Shown: positions 32,071 to 40,556, numbered from the stretch's first letter. The stretch is DNA of 46,295 nt from Minisyncoccota bacterium (GCA_028712445.1 JAQTPY010000006.1:1-46295), one strand, 5' to 3'. Made by a program: numbers and translations. The notes: generated from the sequence alone by a model not told the origin.

Positions 32071-34190
32071 TTTTCAGCCAAAGTCACTTTATTAACTTTG
32101 TATTCCTTTCTCTGACGGTATTCTTCCTGTTTTCCCTCGTTCCACTGCTGAACGGGTCTCAGATAGCCCACCACCCTGGAATAAACCTCACAAGGCTGCT
32201 TTATTGCGCACTGAGGGCAAAAGAAATGCTCTCCCTCAATATATCCATGCACAGGACAAATTGAAAAAGTGGGAGTAATGGTAATGTAGGGTAAATGAAA
32301 ATTCGAGAAAACCTTTTTTATCATCTGTTTTACTGTCTCTATATCTGAAATCTTTTCTCCCAAGAAAAGATGCATTACTGTCCCACCGGTATACTTGCAC
32401 TGAATTTCATCCTGCAGTTTCAGAGCTTCAAAAAGATCATTTGTGTAATTAACCGGCAACTGGCTGGAATTAGTGTAATAAGGCACTTTTTTCGTTCCAC
32501 AGGATACGATGTCTGGAAATTTTTCCTTGTCCTGAAGCGCTAAACGATAGGCAGTGGATTCAGCCGGAGTGGCTTCAAGATTATAAATGTTATTTGTTTC
32601 TTTTTGATATTGAACCAGCTTTTCTCTCATGAAATCCATTATTTCCAAAGCGAATTTTCTTCCCTTCTTTGCGGCCACATTCTCGCCTAAGAAATTAATC
32701 AAAGCCTCGTTCATTCCCACCAAACCTATAGTGGCGAAATGATTTGCATAATAAGCCCCCCTGGCCTTTTTGATGTCGGACAAATAGAATTTTGAATAAG
32801 GATAGAGCCCTTTCTCAATGAAGTGTTCTATCGTTTTCCTCTTAATTTCCAAGCTTTCCTTAGCTAAATCCATCACTTTCCCAAGTCGATCAAAAAATTC
32901 CTTTTTAGTTTTAGACAAATATCCTATCCTGGGAAGATTCACTGTCACCACTCCAATGCTTCCCGTCTTGGCCCCTGAGCCAAAAAGTCCTCCCCCGCCT
33001 CGGTTATATAATTCCTTTAAATCAAGGCGCAAACGGCAGCACATTGACCTGACATCTTCGGGTTCCATGTCCGAATTTATGTAATTCGCAAAATAATTAG
33101 TTCCATATTTGGCCGAAGCCTCAAAAATCAAATCAAAAGCGGGATCGTCCCACGGGAAATCCTTCGTGATATTAATGGTTGGTATCGGGAAATGAAAGGG
33201 TCTGCCAAATCTGTCTCCCTCAAGCATTGTCTCGTAAAGAGCCTTATCTAAGATCTTCATTTCCTCCTGAAAATCCCCGTAGTTCTCTTTTTGCGGCTTT
33301 CCTCCTATGATCACCGGCTGTTTAGCAAAGACTTCCGAAGGTTTTAAATCCAAAGTGATGTTGGAAAAAGGACATTGAAAACCCACTCTGGTGGGCACTG
33401 CCATATTAAACAAAAATTCCTGAATGCTTTGTTTGACTTGAGGGTAGCTCAAATTGTCAAACCTTATGAAAGGGGCCAGAAGGGTATCGAAATTGGAAAC
33501 AGCAACCGCTCCCGCCACCTCGCCCTGAAGGGTATACAAAAAATTAACAAGCTGCCCTAAAGCCGCCCTTAAATGTTTTGCAGGCTTAGTTTCAACTTTG
33601 CCGGCAACCCCCTGGAATCCTTTTAACAACAGGTCGTAAAGATCCCATCCTGCGCAGTAAGGACCCAAAGTATCTAAATTGTGAAGATGAAAATCTCCGG
33701 ATTCATTGGCGTCTCTAATCTCCTCGGGGTAAATCTTGTTCAGCCAATACTTTTTAACAATATATGAAACACCATAATGGTTCAGCCCCTGCAGAGAAAA
33801 AGCCATGTTGGCATTTTCCTGAACCTCCCAGTCAAGCTTTCCCAAATACTGGTCCATTCTTTCCACTGCTTCTTCTGAAACAGCCACAGCCTCCCTGATT
33901 CTTCTCCTTTGTTCCCTGTAGAGGATGTAGGCCTTTGCCGTCTCTACCAGGTTTTCTAAAATCAATGCTTCCTCGACAATATCTTGAATTTGTTCAACGT
34001 TGGGAATCTCGCCTTTTTTGAATCTTCTGTTTAAAAGTTGAATGACTTTCTCTGAAACTTTTTTTGAAATAATACCGTCCCCCTGGCCGGTGGCAGTAAT
34101 CGCTTTTTCAACCGCATTGATGATTTTGGATTGATCAAAATCGACAATCAGCCCGTCTCTCTTTTGAACTTTGGTGATTCTATTTTCCAT
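32067..34190 (-). CDS. nrdD: Anaerobic ribonucleoside-triphosphate reductase
   Basis: Class III ribonucleotide reductase making deoxynucleotides without oxygen. An ATP-cone occupies about residues 1-95. The catalytic barrel follows; the C-terminal zinc site is C645-x2-H648 and C658-x2-C661, and the glycyl-radical motif RVVGYL puts the radical at G675. The length of 707 residues is normal. The promoter lies partly inside the terminator stem of the next operon. Thioredoxin-type genes are encoded just upstream, a plausible electron source. Confidence 0.96.
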   Translation of the reverse strand: MENRITKVQKRDGLIVDFDQSKIINAVEKAITATGQGDGIISKKVSEKVIQLLNRRFKKGEIPNVEQIQDIVEEALILENLVETAKAYILYREQRRRIREAVAVSEEAVERMDQYLGKLDWEVQENANMAFSLQGLNHYGVSYIVKKYWLNKIYPEEIRDANESGDFHLHNLDTLGPYCAGWDLYDLLLKGFQGVAGKVETKPAKHLRAALGQLVNFLYTLQGEVAGAVAVSNFDTLLAPFIRFDNLSYPQVKQSIQEFLFNMAVPTRVGFQCPFSNITLDLKPSEVFAKQPVIIGGKPQKENYGDFQEEMKILDKALYETMLEGDRFGRPFHFPIPTINITKDFPWDDPAFDLIFEASAKYGTNYFANYINSDMEPEDVRSMCCRLRLDLKELYNRGGGGLFGSGAKTGSIGVVTVNLPRIGYLSKTKKEFFDRLGKVMDLAKESLEIKRKTIEHFIEKGLYPYSKFYLSDIKKARGAYYANHFATIGLVGMNEALINFLGENVAAKKGRKFALEIMDFMREKLVQYQKETNNIYNLEATPAESTAYRLALQDKEKFPDIVSCGTKKVPYYTNSSQLPVNYTNDLFEALKLQDEIQCKYTGGTVMHLFLGEKISDIETVKQMIKKVFSNFHLPYITITPTFSICPVHGYIEGEHFFCPQCAIKQPCEVYSRVVGYLRPVQQWNEGKQEEYRQRKEYKVNKVTLAEK

Positions 34191-34233
34191 TTTTCAAAAA
34201 AATAATTCCTCAATGTTAAATAAAGATTACTTT

Positions 34234-34262
34234 ATGATATCGCGAATAAAGAAGACGGTCAA
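34234..34262 (-). promoter_or_regulatory. Promoter for nrdDG
   Basis: Minus strand: -35 TTGACC, 17-base spacer, -10 TATCAT, leader about 37 bases. The -35 lies within the 3' arm of the upstream terminator hairpin. Confidence 0.65.
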
Positions 34263-34280
34263 ACCTTGACCGTCTTCTTC
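34248..34280. terminator. Terminator after the thioredoxin-FTR gene
   Basis: A 14-bp perfect stem (AAGAAGACGGTCAA with its complement) and 3-base loop. T runs follow on both strands. Confidence 0.85.
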
Positions 34281-34304
34281 TTTTTAAACTTTTTCCACAG
34301 GCAG

Positions 34305-34883
34305 CTACTTCAAAAAAAGCCCGCAAGCACATCTCCCCTCCTTGTCAAGTTCCTCCAGATGCCATCGGCATGGACATATCTTTGACCTATCCTCTTCTTC
34401 GTTTCCGGAAACTCTTCTGCAGGGACAATATTTCTTTCCGTATTTTTTTTCATTAGAAAGAAGGCCCCCTATCAACCTCTTTAATGCTTCTTTGTCGGGA
34501 TTCAGCTTAAAACCATTCTTTCTGGCATATTCCTCATATTCCTTGATCAAATTATCCGCTTCGCTATTGCCTAAAGTATTATTTATCCAATCTCTGATCA
34601 TGTCTTCCGACTTCAATCCCACAAATCCGCTCACAGGTTCTCCTTCTTTAAAAATGACCACTGTCGGAACAAGGTTCACTTGGAATTTCTGGGCAGTTTG
34701 AGGAGCCTGATCTAAATCAACTTTGGCTAAAATCAATCTGCCCTCAAAATCCTTAGCTATATTTTCCAAAATTGGTCTTAAAACCGAGCAAGGACCGCAC
34801 CATTCAGCAAAAAAATCAACCAAAACAGGAATCTTGGCCTCCTTTATTTCTTTTTCAAAATTTTGATCGTTTAATTCCAACAT
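34305..34883 (-). CDS. Thioredoxin fused to a ferredoxin-thioredoxin-reductase-like catalytic domain
   Basis: Two domains in 192 residues. Residues 1-105 are thioredoxin with WCGPC (28-32) and the cis-Pro segment LVPTVVIF. Residues 112-192 resemble the catalytic subunit of ferredoxin-thioredoxin reductase: CPC (153-155), 14 residues, CPC (170-172), 12 residues, then CACGLF (185-190). The plant and cyanobacterial spacing is CPC-16-CPC-8-CHC, so the His of the last motif is Ala here, but H175 follows the second CPC. Those cysteines normally hold a 4Fe-4S cluster and the redox-active pair. A ferredoxin gene lies 43 bases upstream. The fusion would pass electrons from ferredoxin to thioredoxin in one chain. 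Confidence 0.85.
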   Translation of the reverse strand: MLELNDQNFEKEIKEAKIPVLVDFFAEWCGPCSVLRPILENIAKDFEGRLILAKVDLDQAPQTAQKFQVNLVPTVVIFKEGEPVSGFVGLKSEDMIRDWINNTLGNSEADNLIKEYEEYARKNGFKLNPDKEALKRLIGGLLSNEKKYGKKYCPCRRVSGNEEEDRSKICPCRWHLEELDKEGRCACGLFLK

Positions 34884-34926
34884 TTTGTTTAATTCTAAAA
34901 ATAATCTTATTTCTGGTCTGAAGCTT

Positions 34927-35094
34927 TTATTCCTCTATGGCTTCGTAGGGGCAAATGGTTTTACCGCCGCACCCTTGAAGCTTCTCAGACTCAATCACTT
35001 CTGCTTTGCCATCCTCCCCCAATTTCGCCCCTTCCGGACAAATAGCGGCGCAAAGGCCGCACCCTATGCACTTTTCTTTATTTATTTTTAACAT
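34927..35094 (-). CDS. 4Fe-4S ferredoxin, 55 residues
   Basis: Short gene with CIGCGLCAAICP (9-20) and a second cluster segment GCGGKTICPYEAI (41-53). The first motif is a full CxxCxxCxxxCP; the second has only two cysteines plus one Gly-Cys pair, so one or two clusters are possible. It lies between the thioredoxin-FTR gene and the CcdA-like gene, the natural electron donor for the former. It is too short for the usual length cut-off. Confidence 0.9.
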   Translation of the reverse strand: MLKINKEKCIGCGLCAAICPEGAKLGEDGKAEVIESEKLQGCGGKTICPYEAIEE

Positions 35095-35133
35095 ACATAC
35101 TTAAATTAAATAATTTAGTTTAAATTATCATTT

Positions 35134-36303
35134 TTACCCGAACATTAAAAATTGCGGCTTGAAAATCAATAAGATTCCTAAAATTATAATAAGCAAACCT
35201 CCTATGAGGGTTGACCAATAATTATATTTCTGAGTGAAGCCAAACCGATTTAAAGTAATTACGGCCAGAAAAAATACTATCGCGTCATCAAGCATGAAGA
35301 ATAACGTATAAAGAAGCAGATAAAGATAATAGGAAGCTGAAGAAAGGTCGCTTAAAGAAAGAATTCTGGTGTATATTGCAGGCAAACCTGCTGAGCAGAA
35401 GAATTCGACAACATTCACCCCGATTGCCAGCAAAACAGTTCCTCCCAAAATCGCAAAAGTAAACGGAGAGAGAGCTATTTTTTCAGCCCTGCCCTTCAAT
35501 TTTTCTTTAAGTTTTTCCTGAAAGCCAGCCTTTCCGTCAGTGACTTTGCAGACCCCCGGCCTGAATTGGATAAAATTCTTTATTTGCCAGGCGCCTATTC
35601 CAAGAGCGACAAGGCCGATAGCGATTCTTGTAATATTGACGTAGGATATTGCCAGAAACAGATTCAGCCAGGCAGAAAGAATCAGATAATAAATAACACC
35701 CGAAACCAGAATAAACGTTCCTCCTACAAACCACATTCTTTTTCTGGAGCGTGTATTTATCAAAAGAGCCAGCAACAGAATCAAAATCCACATGGCGCAG
35801 GGATTAAATCCGTCTAGAACGCCGAAAATGATTGTTAAAACAGGCAAAGAAAAATTGGAGACATCTATTTTTCCTATTAAGGGAAGTATGATGTTCTGGT
35901 CAGATTCTCCGGTTTTCCCGTTAATGCATTCTTCCAGACAATTCTCTATCTCTCTTGCTGTTTGGTCATTGAAACCGACAAAATATTTGTTTGAAGTAAA
36001 TGTGACAGGCACCCAGCCCTGATCTTTTGAGGGAACATTGTATCTGTTATAAAAATCCTGAAGAACGGGCTGGTTTTCCGGATGAAAAACCACCTCGTAT
36101 TCTTTTATTTCAATCTCAGGATATTTTTCTTTCAGCGTTTCTAAAAACTGCCTTTCCTGGGCGCAATGCGGACAGGTCTGGCTGGAAAAAAAGTAAATTT
36201 CAGGATTTTGATAACTATCCTCCCCTTCCTGTGCCGCAGAGAGGCCGTTCCAGCTAAAAATCAAAGCCAGGACGGTAAAAAAGAAAAAATATTTCTTGAT
36301 CAT
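35134..36303 (-). CDS. Thioredoxin/glutaredoxin-CcdA fusion membrane protein
   Basis: A 389-residue protein: signal or membrane segment (5-24), an outward thioredoxin-like domain with CPHC (44-47), then six hydrophobic segments of the CcdA/DsbD type from about residue 145. The membrane part keeps the two cysteines expected for a CcdA relay: DGFNPCAMW and VEFFCSAGLP. It likely moves reducing equivalents across the membrane to extracytoplasmic thiols. Its transcript could continue through the ferredoxin and thioredoxin-FTR genes, 39 and 43 bases apart. Confidence 0.88.
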   Translation of the reverse strand: MIKKYFFFFTVLALIFSWNGLSAAQEGEDSYQNPEIYFFSSQTCPHCAQERQFLETLKEKYPEIEIKEYEVVFHPENQPVLQDFYNRYNVPSKDQGWVPVTFTSNKYFVGFNDQTAREIENCLEECINGKTGESDQNIILPLIGKIDVSNFSLPVLTIIFGVLDGFNPCAMWILILLLALLINTRSRKRMWFVGGTFILVSGVIYYLILSAWLNLFLAISYVNITRIAIGLVALGIGAWQIKNFIQFRPGVCKVTDGKAGFQEKLKEKLKGRAEKIALSPFTFAILGGTVLLAIGVNVVEFFCSAGLPAIYTRILSLSDLSSASYYLYLLLYTLFFMLDDAIVFFLAVITLNRFGFTQKYNYWSTLIGGLLIIILGILLIFKPQFLMFG

Positions 36304-36333
36304 TAAAGTAAACTCATGAAACTATCGTTTCCT

Positions 36334-36362
36334 ATTTTATCATTAAATGACCCCGCCTTCAA
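36334..36362 (-). promoter_or_regulatory. Promoter for the redox cluster
   Basis: Minus strand: -35 TTGAAG, 17-base spacer, extended -10 TGATAAAAT. The leader includes a GAAAC/GTTTC mini-hairpin. It is divergent from the NagZ-like promoter. Confidence 0.6.
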
Positions 36363-36381
36363 TCCAATAAAGCTTAAAGTG

Positions 36382-36390
36382 TGATATTAT
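36382..36390 (+). promoter_or_regulatory. Extended -10 for the NagZ-like gene, leaderless spacing
   Basis: TGATATTAT with 6 bases to the ATG at 36397. No good -35. Confidence 0.6.
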
Positions 36391-36396
36391 ATTTGA

Positions 36397-37578
36397 ATGA
36401 AAAAAAGAAGCGCTGCCTGTGTGGCAATATTTATAACTCTTTTCCTTCTGACTGTCTGCGGATTTATTTATTTCTCTGGATTTTTTGAAACAAAAAATCT
36501 TGTAAATATTCCTCGGGAAGGACCGGAAAATGTTTCTGATCAGGAACTGAGAGAAAAAATCGGGCAAATGCTGATTTTAGGATTCAATGGAACCTTAGTC
36601 ACTCAAGCTTCACCCATTGTTAAAGCAATCAGAGATTTAAGTTTGGGAGGAATTATTCTTTTTGATTATAACGTGGCTGACGAATTTCAATCCCGCAATA
36701 TAATTTCTCCCGAACAAACCAAAACCCTGATTTCAGATCTCCAAAAATTCTCCGCAACGCCGCTTTTTGTCGCCATTGACGCTGAAGGCGGAAAAGTAAA
36801 CAGATTAAAAGAAAAATACGGATTCATTAATGTGCCGAGCGCCGAATCTTTGGGGAAAAAGAGTGTTTTGGAAACAGAAAAAGCGGCTCAAGTCCTGGCC
36901 GCAGAGCTTTCAACCCTCGGAATTAATTTAAATCTGGCTCCGGTGGTTGATGTTAATGTCAACCCGCGTAATCCGATAATAGGATCTCTTGCCCGATCTT
37001 TTTCTTCCGACCCCCAGGAAGTCCTTTCCCATTCTTTGGCCTTCATTGAAGCCCATCATCAGAACAACGTTCTGGTTGCAATAAAACATTTTCCGGGCCA
37101 CGGAAGTTCAGAAGAAGACAGCCATGAAGGATTGGTTGACATCACAGACACTTATCAGGATTCAGAAATGATTCCCTTCAGGGAAATAATCGGAAAAAAT
37201 CAGGCAGACATGGTAATGGCGGCTCACTTGATGAATCTGAAAATCGACCCCAATTATCCCGCCTCTCTTTCTTCTATTTTCATCAAAGATATTCTTCAAG
37301 GAGAATTAGGATTTAAGGGGCTCGTGATTTCAGATGACATGCAAATGGGAGCTATTGAAGAGAATTATAGCTTCAAAAGGGCTCTCATCCTGGCTATTAA
37401 TGCAGGATGCGATCTCTTAATCATTTCCAATAACGGAAAAACATATAATGAGCGTATTTCGTATGAGGCCTCAGATATTGTTTTTGACGCAGTAAGGTCA
37501 GGAGAAATCCCCCTGTCCAGAGTCCTTGAATCTTCAGAGAAAATCGAGAAAACAAAAAGAAAGTTAAAATTATTTTAA
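36397..37578 (+). CDS. Glycoside hydrolase family 3, NagZ-like
   Basis: Beta-N-acetylhexosaminidase of the NagZ type. The signature KHFPGHGSSEEDSHE supplies the catalytic His-Asp dyad, and VISDDMQMGAI the nucleophile aspartate. An N-terminal membrane segment (about 7-27) anchors it outward, unlike the cytoplasmic NagZ of E. coli, so it probably trims cell-wall or glycan material outside the cell. The length of 393 residues is in range. The start is an ATG 6 bases after an extended -10. Confidence 0.9.
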   Translation: MKKRSAACVAIFITLFLLTVCGFIYFSGFFETKNLVNIPREGPENVSDQELREKIGQMLILGFNGTLVTQASPIVKAIRDLSLGGIILFDYNVADEFQSRNIISPEQTKTLISDLQKFSATPLFVAIDAEGGKVNRLKEKYGFINVPSAESLGKKSVLETEKAAQVLAAELSTLGINLNLAPVVDVNVNPRNPIIGSLARSFSSDPQEVLSHSLAFIEAHHQNNVLVAIKHFPGHGSSEEDSHEGLVDITDTYQDSEMIPFREIIGKNQADMVMAAHLMNLKIDPNYPASLSSIFIKDILQGELGFKGLVISDDMQMGAIEENYSFKRALILAINAGCDLLIISNNGKTYNERISYEASDIVFDAVRSGEIPLSRVLESSEKIEKTKRKLKLF

Positions 37579-38313
37579 CCCAATCTCAATCAGTCCTCCC
37601 TGATTGGGTTGAATAAATCTGAAGGTGGAAAGCATCTTGTCAAAAACCGAATCGTAATCATACGCCGTTTTCAGCCCCAAGGTAACCAAAAGGGGCATTT
37701 CGCTTCTTATCTCGTAGATTTTTCCATTTCCCTCCCCAAAGACTATTTTGACTAATTTATTCACTTCCAAAGAGTCAAACTTTTCCAGGAACACTCCTTC
37801 ATAACCCTCTTTTCCGAATTTAACCTTGGATTTGCTTTCACCTCCGCGCAAGGGCAGAAAAATTTCGGAAATCCAGTCATTTAAAGAAAGATTTCTTTCC
37901 TGGTTTCCCGGCAATTCTCTTCTATTCTCGTATTGCTTAATAACAAAACCTGCTTTGAATAATTTAAGAGCCCCATTCATTTCAGTTCTGCGATCAGTTT
38001 CTACTTCTTTTTCCTCTCCAAAACTTACCTCTCTGGTCAAAATATTTTCTTTAATAATCCAATCCTCAGGATACTCTATTGAAAAACCAAGGTTTTCGTT
38101 AATATGAATATTCCAATCGATATAATTATCCAGGGAATCGAATGAATAATCCAAAGCTTCTTTTTTTATCTTCCAATGGCCGTACATGATGAGACCCAAC
38201 CCGACGACCATGGCAAAAGCAAGAATCAATAATGTTCCCAAAACAGTCGGGATTCTCTGTCTTAAAATATTTGGGTATTCTTCCTTCAAATCAGCCACTG
38301 ATGTTTTTTGCAA
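37570..38313 (-). CDS. Membrane-anchored protein of unknown function, possibly PsbP-like
   Basis: A cytoplasmic N-terminus, one membrane segment (about 21-46) and an outward domain of about 200 residues. The stretch LGFSIEYPEDWIIKEN resembles PsbP-type or DUF1795-type domains common in CPR membrane proteins, recognised only by pattern. The track-derived start is TTG at 38313, overlapping the upstream gene; a GTG at 38298 is as likely. Its end overlaps the NagZ-like stop on the other strand by 9 bases. Confidence 0.6.
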   Translation of the reverse strand: MQKTSVADLKEEYPNILRQRIPTVLGTLLILAFAMVVGLGLIMYGHWKIKKEALDYSFDSLDNYIDWNIHINENLGFSIEYPEDWIIKENILTREVSFGEEKEVETDRRTEMNGALKLFKAGFVIKQYENRRELPGNQERNLSLNDWISEIFLPLRGGESKSKVKFGKEGYEGVFLEKFDSLEVNKLVKIVFGEGNGKIYEIRSEMPLLVTLGLKTAYDYDSVFDKMLSTFRFIQPNQGGLIEIGLK

Positions 38314-38587
38314 TTTCTCTTTGGATTTTTTCCTTTAAAGAAGATAGCGCAAAAAAGAGAGCATCTCCCTCTTCGCGGGCAAAAATGTGACGATTGCCGG
38401 GGAGCCACATGCTGAACGTGACTTCGTAACCCCAGCGCGCTCTTTTTTCAACTCTTATTGTCGCTTTTCTTAAACTTTCGCTGAAGCGTTGTAAATGATT
38501 TTCGATTCCTGTTCCTAATTTATCGTCGATGATGTTTCTTGTGCGCTGATTAACTACGAAATTTCTGCCTATAATTATTAAGATCAT
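38291..38587 (-). CDS. Ribosome hibernation factor homolog (HPF/RaiA family)
   Basis: A 98-residue protein of the sigma-54 modulation/S30EA family: MILIIIGRNFVVNQRTRNIIDDKL, then the beta strand FSMWLPGNRHIFAREEGDALFFALSSLKEKIQ, matching short HPF. Start ATG 38587; a longer TTG frame would overlap the S4-like gene. Members bind the 30S decoding site and block translation in stationary phase. Its neighbour encodes a divergent S4. Confidence 0.8.
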   Translation of the reverse strand: MILIIIGRNFVVNQRTRNIIDDKLGTGIENHLQRFSESLRKATIRVEKRARWGYEVTFSMWLPGNRHIFAREEGDALFFALSSLKEKIQREIAKNISG

Positions 38588-38594
38588 GATTATT

Positions 38595-39077
38595 TTACAC
38601 CAAGGCATAATACTCAATCACGCGCTCAAGATTAAATCTTTTTTCCGAATCTCTCAGGGAAGGCAAACGGATGACCCTGCCCATCCTGTCTTTTCTTTCT
38701 AACCATGGAGGAACAATCGAAAACTTCGTTTGTTTGCTGTAATGTCCATTACCCGCAAATTCAATTACATCTCTCTGCTGAAGATGGAAGAAAGGATCGT
38801 CTCTCTTGATTTCATTCACTGTCACATGCCCGCTTTTAATCAATCTGGCAGCATTTTCTCTGTCTTTAACGAAGCCCAGGCGAAAAACAATATTGTCTAA
38901 CCTTGTTTCCAGTTTTTTGAATAAATCTTTTCTGGGATTTTCACTGGAAGTGATTGTTTCCTTGGCATACCTTTTGAGCTCTCTTTCTGAAATATTATAT
39001 TCTTTTCTTAATCTTTCTTTTTCCTTAAACCCCTTCGGGATCCTGCTTCCCGGTTTATGCCTTAAGTAATTAGCCAT
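38595..39077 (-). CDS. Second uS4-like ribosomal protein, zinc-less and N-terminally short
   Basis: A 160-residue paralog of uS4. It has the S4 RNA-binding domain (KLETRLDNIVFRLGFVKDR, about 55-105) and the closing PPWLERK and ERVIEYYALV in the same layout as uS4. It lacks the four N-terminal cysteines and about 45 residues of uS4 (208 residues at 2168-2794). The next gene, 8 bases on, is an HPF homolog. Sequence similarity suggests a variant 30S protein; use in hibernation or stress is inferred from the neighbour. Confidence 0.85.
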   Translation of the reverse strand: MANYLRHKPGSRIPKGFKEKERLRKEYNISERELKRYAKETITSSENPRKDLFKKLETRLDNIVFRLGFVKDRENAARLIKSGHVTVNEIKRDDPFFHLQQRDVIEFAGNGHYSKQTKFSIVPPWLERKDRMGRVIRLPSLRDSEKRFNLERVIEYYALV

Positions 39078-39161
39078 TAATAATAAATTAATGATTTTTC
39101 AAACTGAAAAATTATAAATTCCGCATCGGGCTAATTATGACTGGCATTAGAACTTTTTTCC

Positions 39162-39190
39162 TTTAAAAGTTAAAGCAACGCCACTGTCAA
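39162..39190 (-). promoter_or_regulatory. Promoter for the S4-paralog/HPF pair
   Basis: Minus strand: perfect -35 TTGACA, 17-base spacer, -10 TTTAAA. The leader is about 78 bases. Confidence 0.6.
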
Positions 39191-39341
39191 CTCTTTTATG
39201 TTTCAATCACTCCAGTTTTTTTCTATCCACATTGCAGGCATCTGATTTGCAATGAAATTAAAACTATTCGCAAGGCCCCAATCAAATTTTAACCAGTTCT
39301 TTTTTACTATTCAATTTTCAATTAACTTACATTCTTTATTC

Positions 39342-39376
39342 CTTAGCGCAGCTTAGCTGACCTAAGCGGCACTAAG
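39342..39376. terminator. Nested hairpin after superoxide dismutase
   Basis: Stem CTTAG/CTAAG outside GCTTAG/CTAAGC. Only a weak T run follows on the minus strand. Confidence 0.4.
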
Positions 39377-39381
39377 AAACA

Positions 39382-40008
39382 TTAAATGCAATATCGAATT
39401 CTTTTTTCAACCTCCTCCCAGCTGACAATGCTCCAAAATCCTTCAACGAATCTGTCTTTTTCATTCTTGTAATCAATATAATAAGCATGCTCCCACATAT
39501 CCAAAACTAGCAGCAGGATGTTCCCTGGCGGAAAATTAACATTATGTTTTTCTATTTGCATTATCAGAGGTCTGCGGGACTCAGGATCATAGCTCAGAAC
39601 AGCCCATCCTGACCCTTCAACAGATAAAGCTGCTGCGCTGAATTCGTCTTTGAATTGCCTGAAACCTCCGAATCTCTTTTTAAACAGACTTTTTAACTTT
39701 CCTTCAGGTTCTCCTCCTTTGTCCGGAGAAGTCAAATTAGACCAAAAAAGCGAATGGAGAATATGGCCACCAAGTTCGAAAGAAAGGTTTTTGACATAAC
39801 ACTTATATTCTTTGAGATCTTTTTTCCTTCGCTTTTCCTCAAGTTGCCTTAAAATTCTGTTTGCATTTTTGACATAATTCAAATGGTGTTTCTGATAATG
39901 AATCTTAAGCTGCTCTGCTGAAATATAAGGATCCAATGCGTTGTAGTTATAATGAAGATCCGGTAGCCTATAAACTCCTTTATTGTCTAGATGAAGTTTA
40001 TTATTCAT
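39382..40008 (-). CDS. sodA: Superoxide dismutase, Fe/Mn family
   Basis: Converts superoxide to peroxide. Metal ligands are H37 (IHYQKHH), H85 (GGHILHSLFW), D170 and H174 (DMWEHAYY). The order and spacing match Fe/Mn SOD. The length of 208 residues is normal. No signal peptide, so it is cytoplasmic. It and anaerobic NrdD in one window suggest life at low but variable oxygen. Metal choice cannot be read safely. Confidence 0.95.
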   Translation of the reverse strand: MNNKLHLDNKGVYRLPDLHYNYNALDPYISAEQLKIHYQKHHLNYVKNANRILRQLEEKRRKKDLKEYKCYVKNLSFELGGHILHSLFWSNLTSPDKGGEPEGKLKSLFKKRFGGFRQFKDEFSAAALSVEGSGWAVLSYDPESRRPLIMQIEKHNVNFPPGNILLLVLDMWEHAYYIDYKNEKDRFVEGFWSIVSWEEVEKRIRYCI

Positions 40009-40033
40009 CTTTTGAATGCCAGAGAGATTTTTC

Positions 40034-40501
40034 TCACCTGTACATTACCTTGAGAATTCTGAAAGTCTTGTTTATCGGCTCAGGAATAAAAACCTCCTCG
40101 CTTACTCTTCTGCCAAGCAAGGCCTTTCCGATTGGCGATTCGTCGCTGATTTTTCCGACGATAGGATCGTTTTCAACAGTTCCCACCAATTCAAACTCGC
40201 TGATTCCTTCTTCCCCCTCTACGACCACTTTGGCTCCCAAATAAACATGATCCCGCTCATTCTTGGAAGGTGTCTTGATAAGTACGGCATTTTCCAAAAC
40301 ATTATTTATTTCCACTATCCTCTTTTCCAATAAACCCAATTCTTCGTAAAAAATAATCTGATCTGATTCCGGCTCACCATGTTTTAAAACCGACGGCAAT
40401 TCCATCCTCACCTTCTCTGTTTTGTATTTTTCAAGAAGATACTTTTCTTCCCTTATTTTCTTTAAACCTTCTTTTGTGAGATAAAAAACTCTCTCCCCCA
40501 C
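40034..40501 (-). CDS. greA: Transcription elongation factor GreA/GreB
   Basis: Rescues backtracked RNA polymerase. A coiled-coil N-terminus (YLTKEGLKKIREEKYLLEKY) precedes the C-terminal FKBP-like domain (ELVGTVENDPIVGKISDESPIGKALLGRR). The length of 155 residues is normal. The start is GTG at 40501; no ATG is nearby. Confidence 0.93.
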   Translation of the reverse strand: MGERVFYLTKEGLKKIREEKYLLEKYKTEKVRMELPSVLKHGEPESDQIIFYEELGLLEKRIVEINNVLENAVLIKTPSKNERDHVYLGAKVVVEGEEGISEFELVGTVENDPIVGKISDESPIGKALLGRRVSEEVFIPEPINKTFRILKVMYR

Positions 40502-40556
40502 AGTTCTTTAAGCTCTTTATTAATTTTTCTAACTCCCTCGACTTTGAATTAAAATA

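Larger units (their letters stand above)
39078..39381. other. 304-base intergenic region
   Basis: No gene seen. It holds the promoter for the S4 paralog (39162-39190), a 7-bp inverted repeat CATTGCA/TGCAATG at about 39227-39251, and a nested hairpin after the superoxide dismutase stop (39342-39376). Confidence 0.6.

Noticed and set aside
38291-38617. Longer start for the HPF homolog at a TTG
   Set aside because: It would overlap the S4-like gene and add residues absent from the family; ATG 38587 fits the HPF start.
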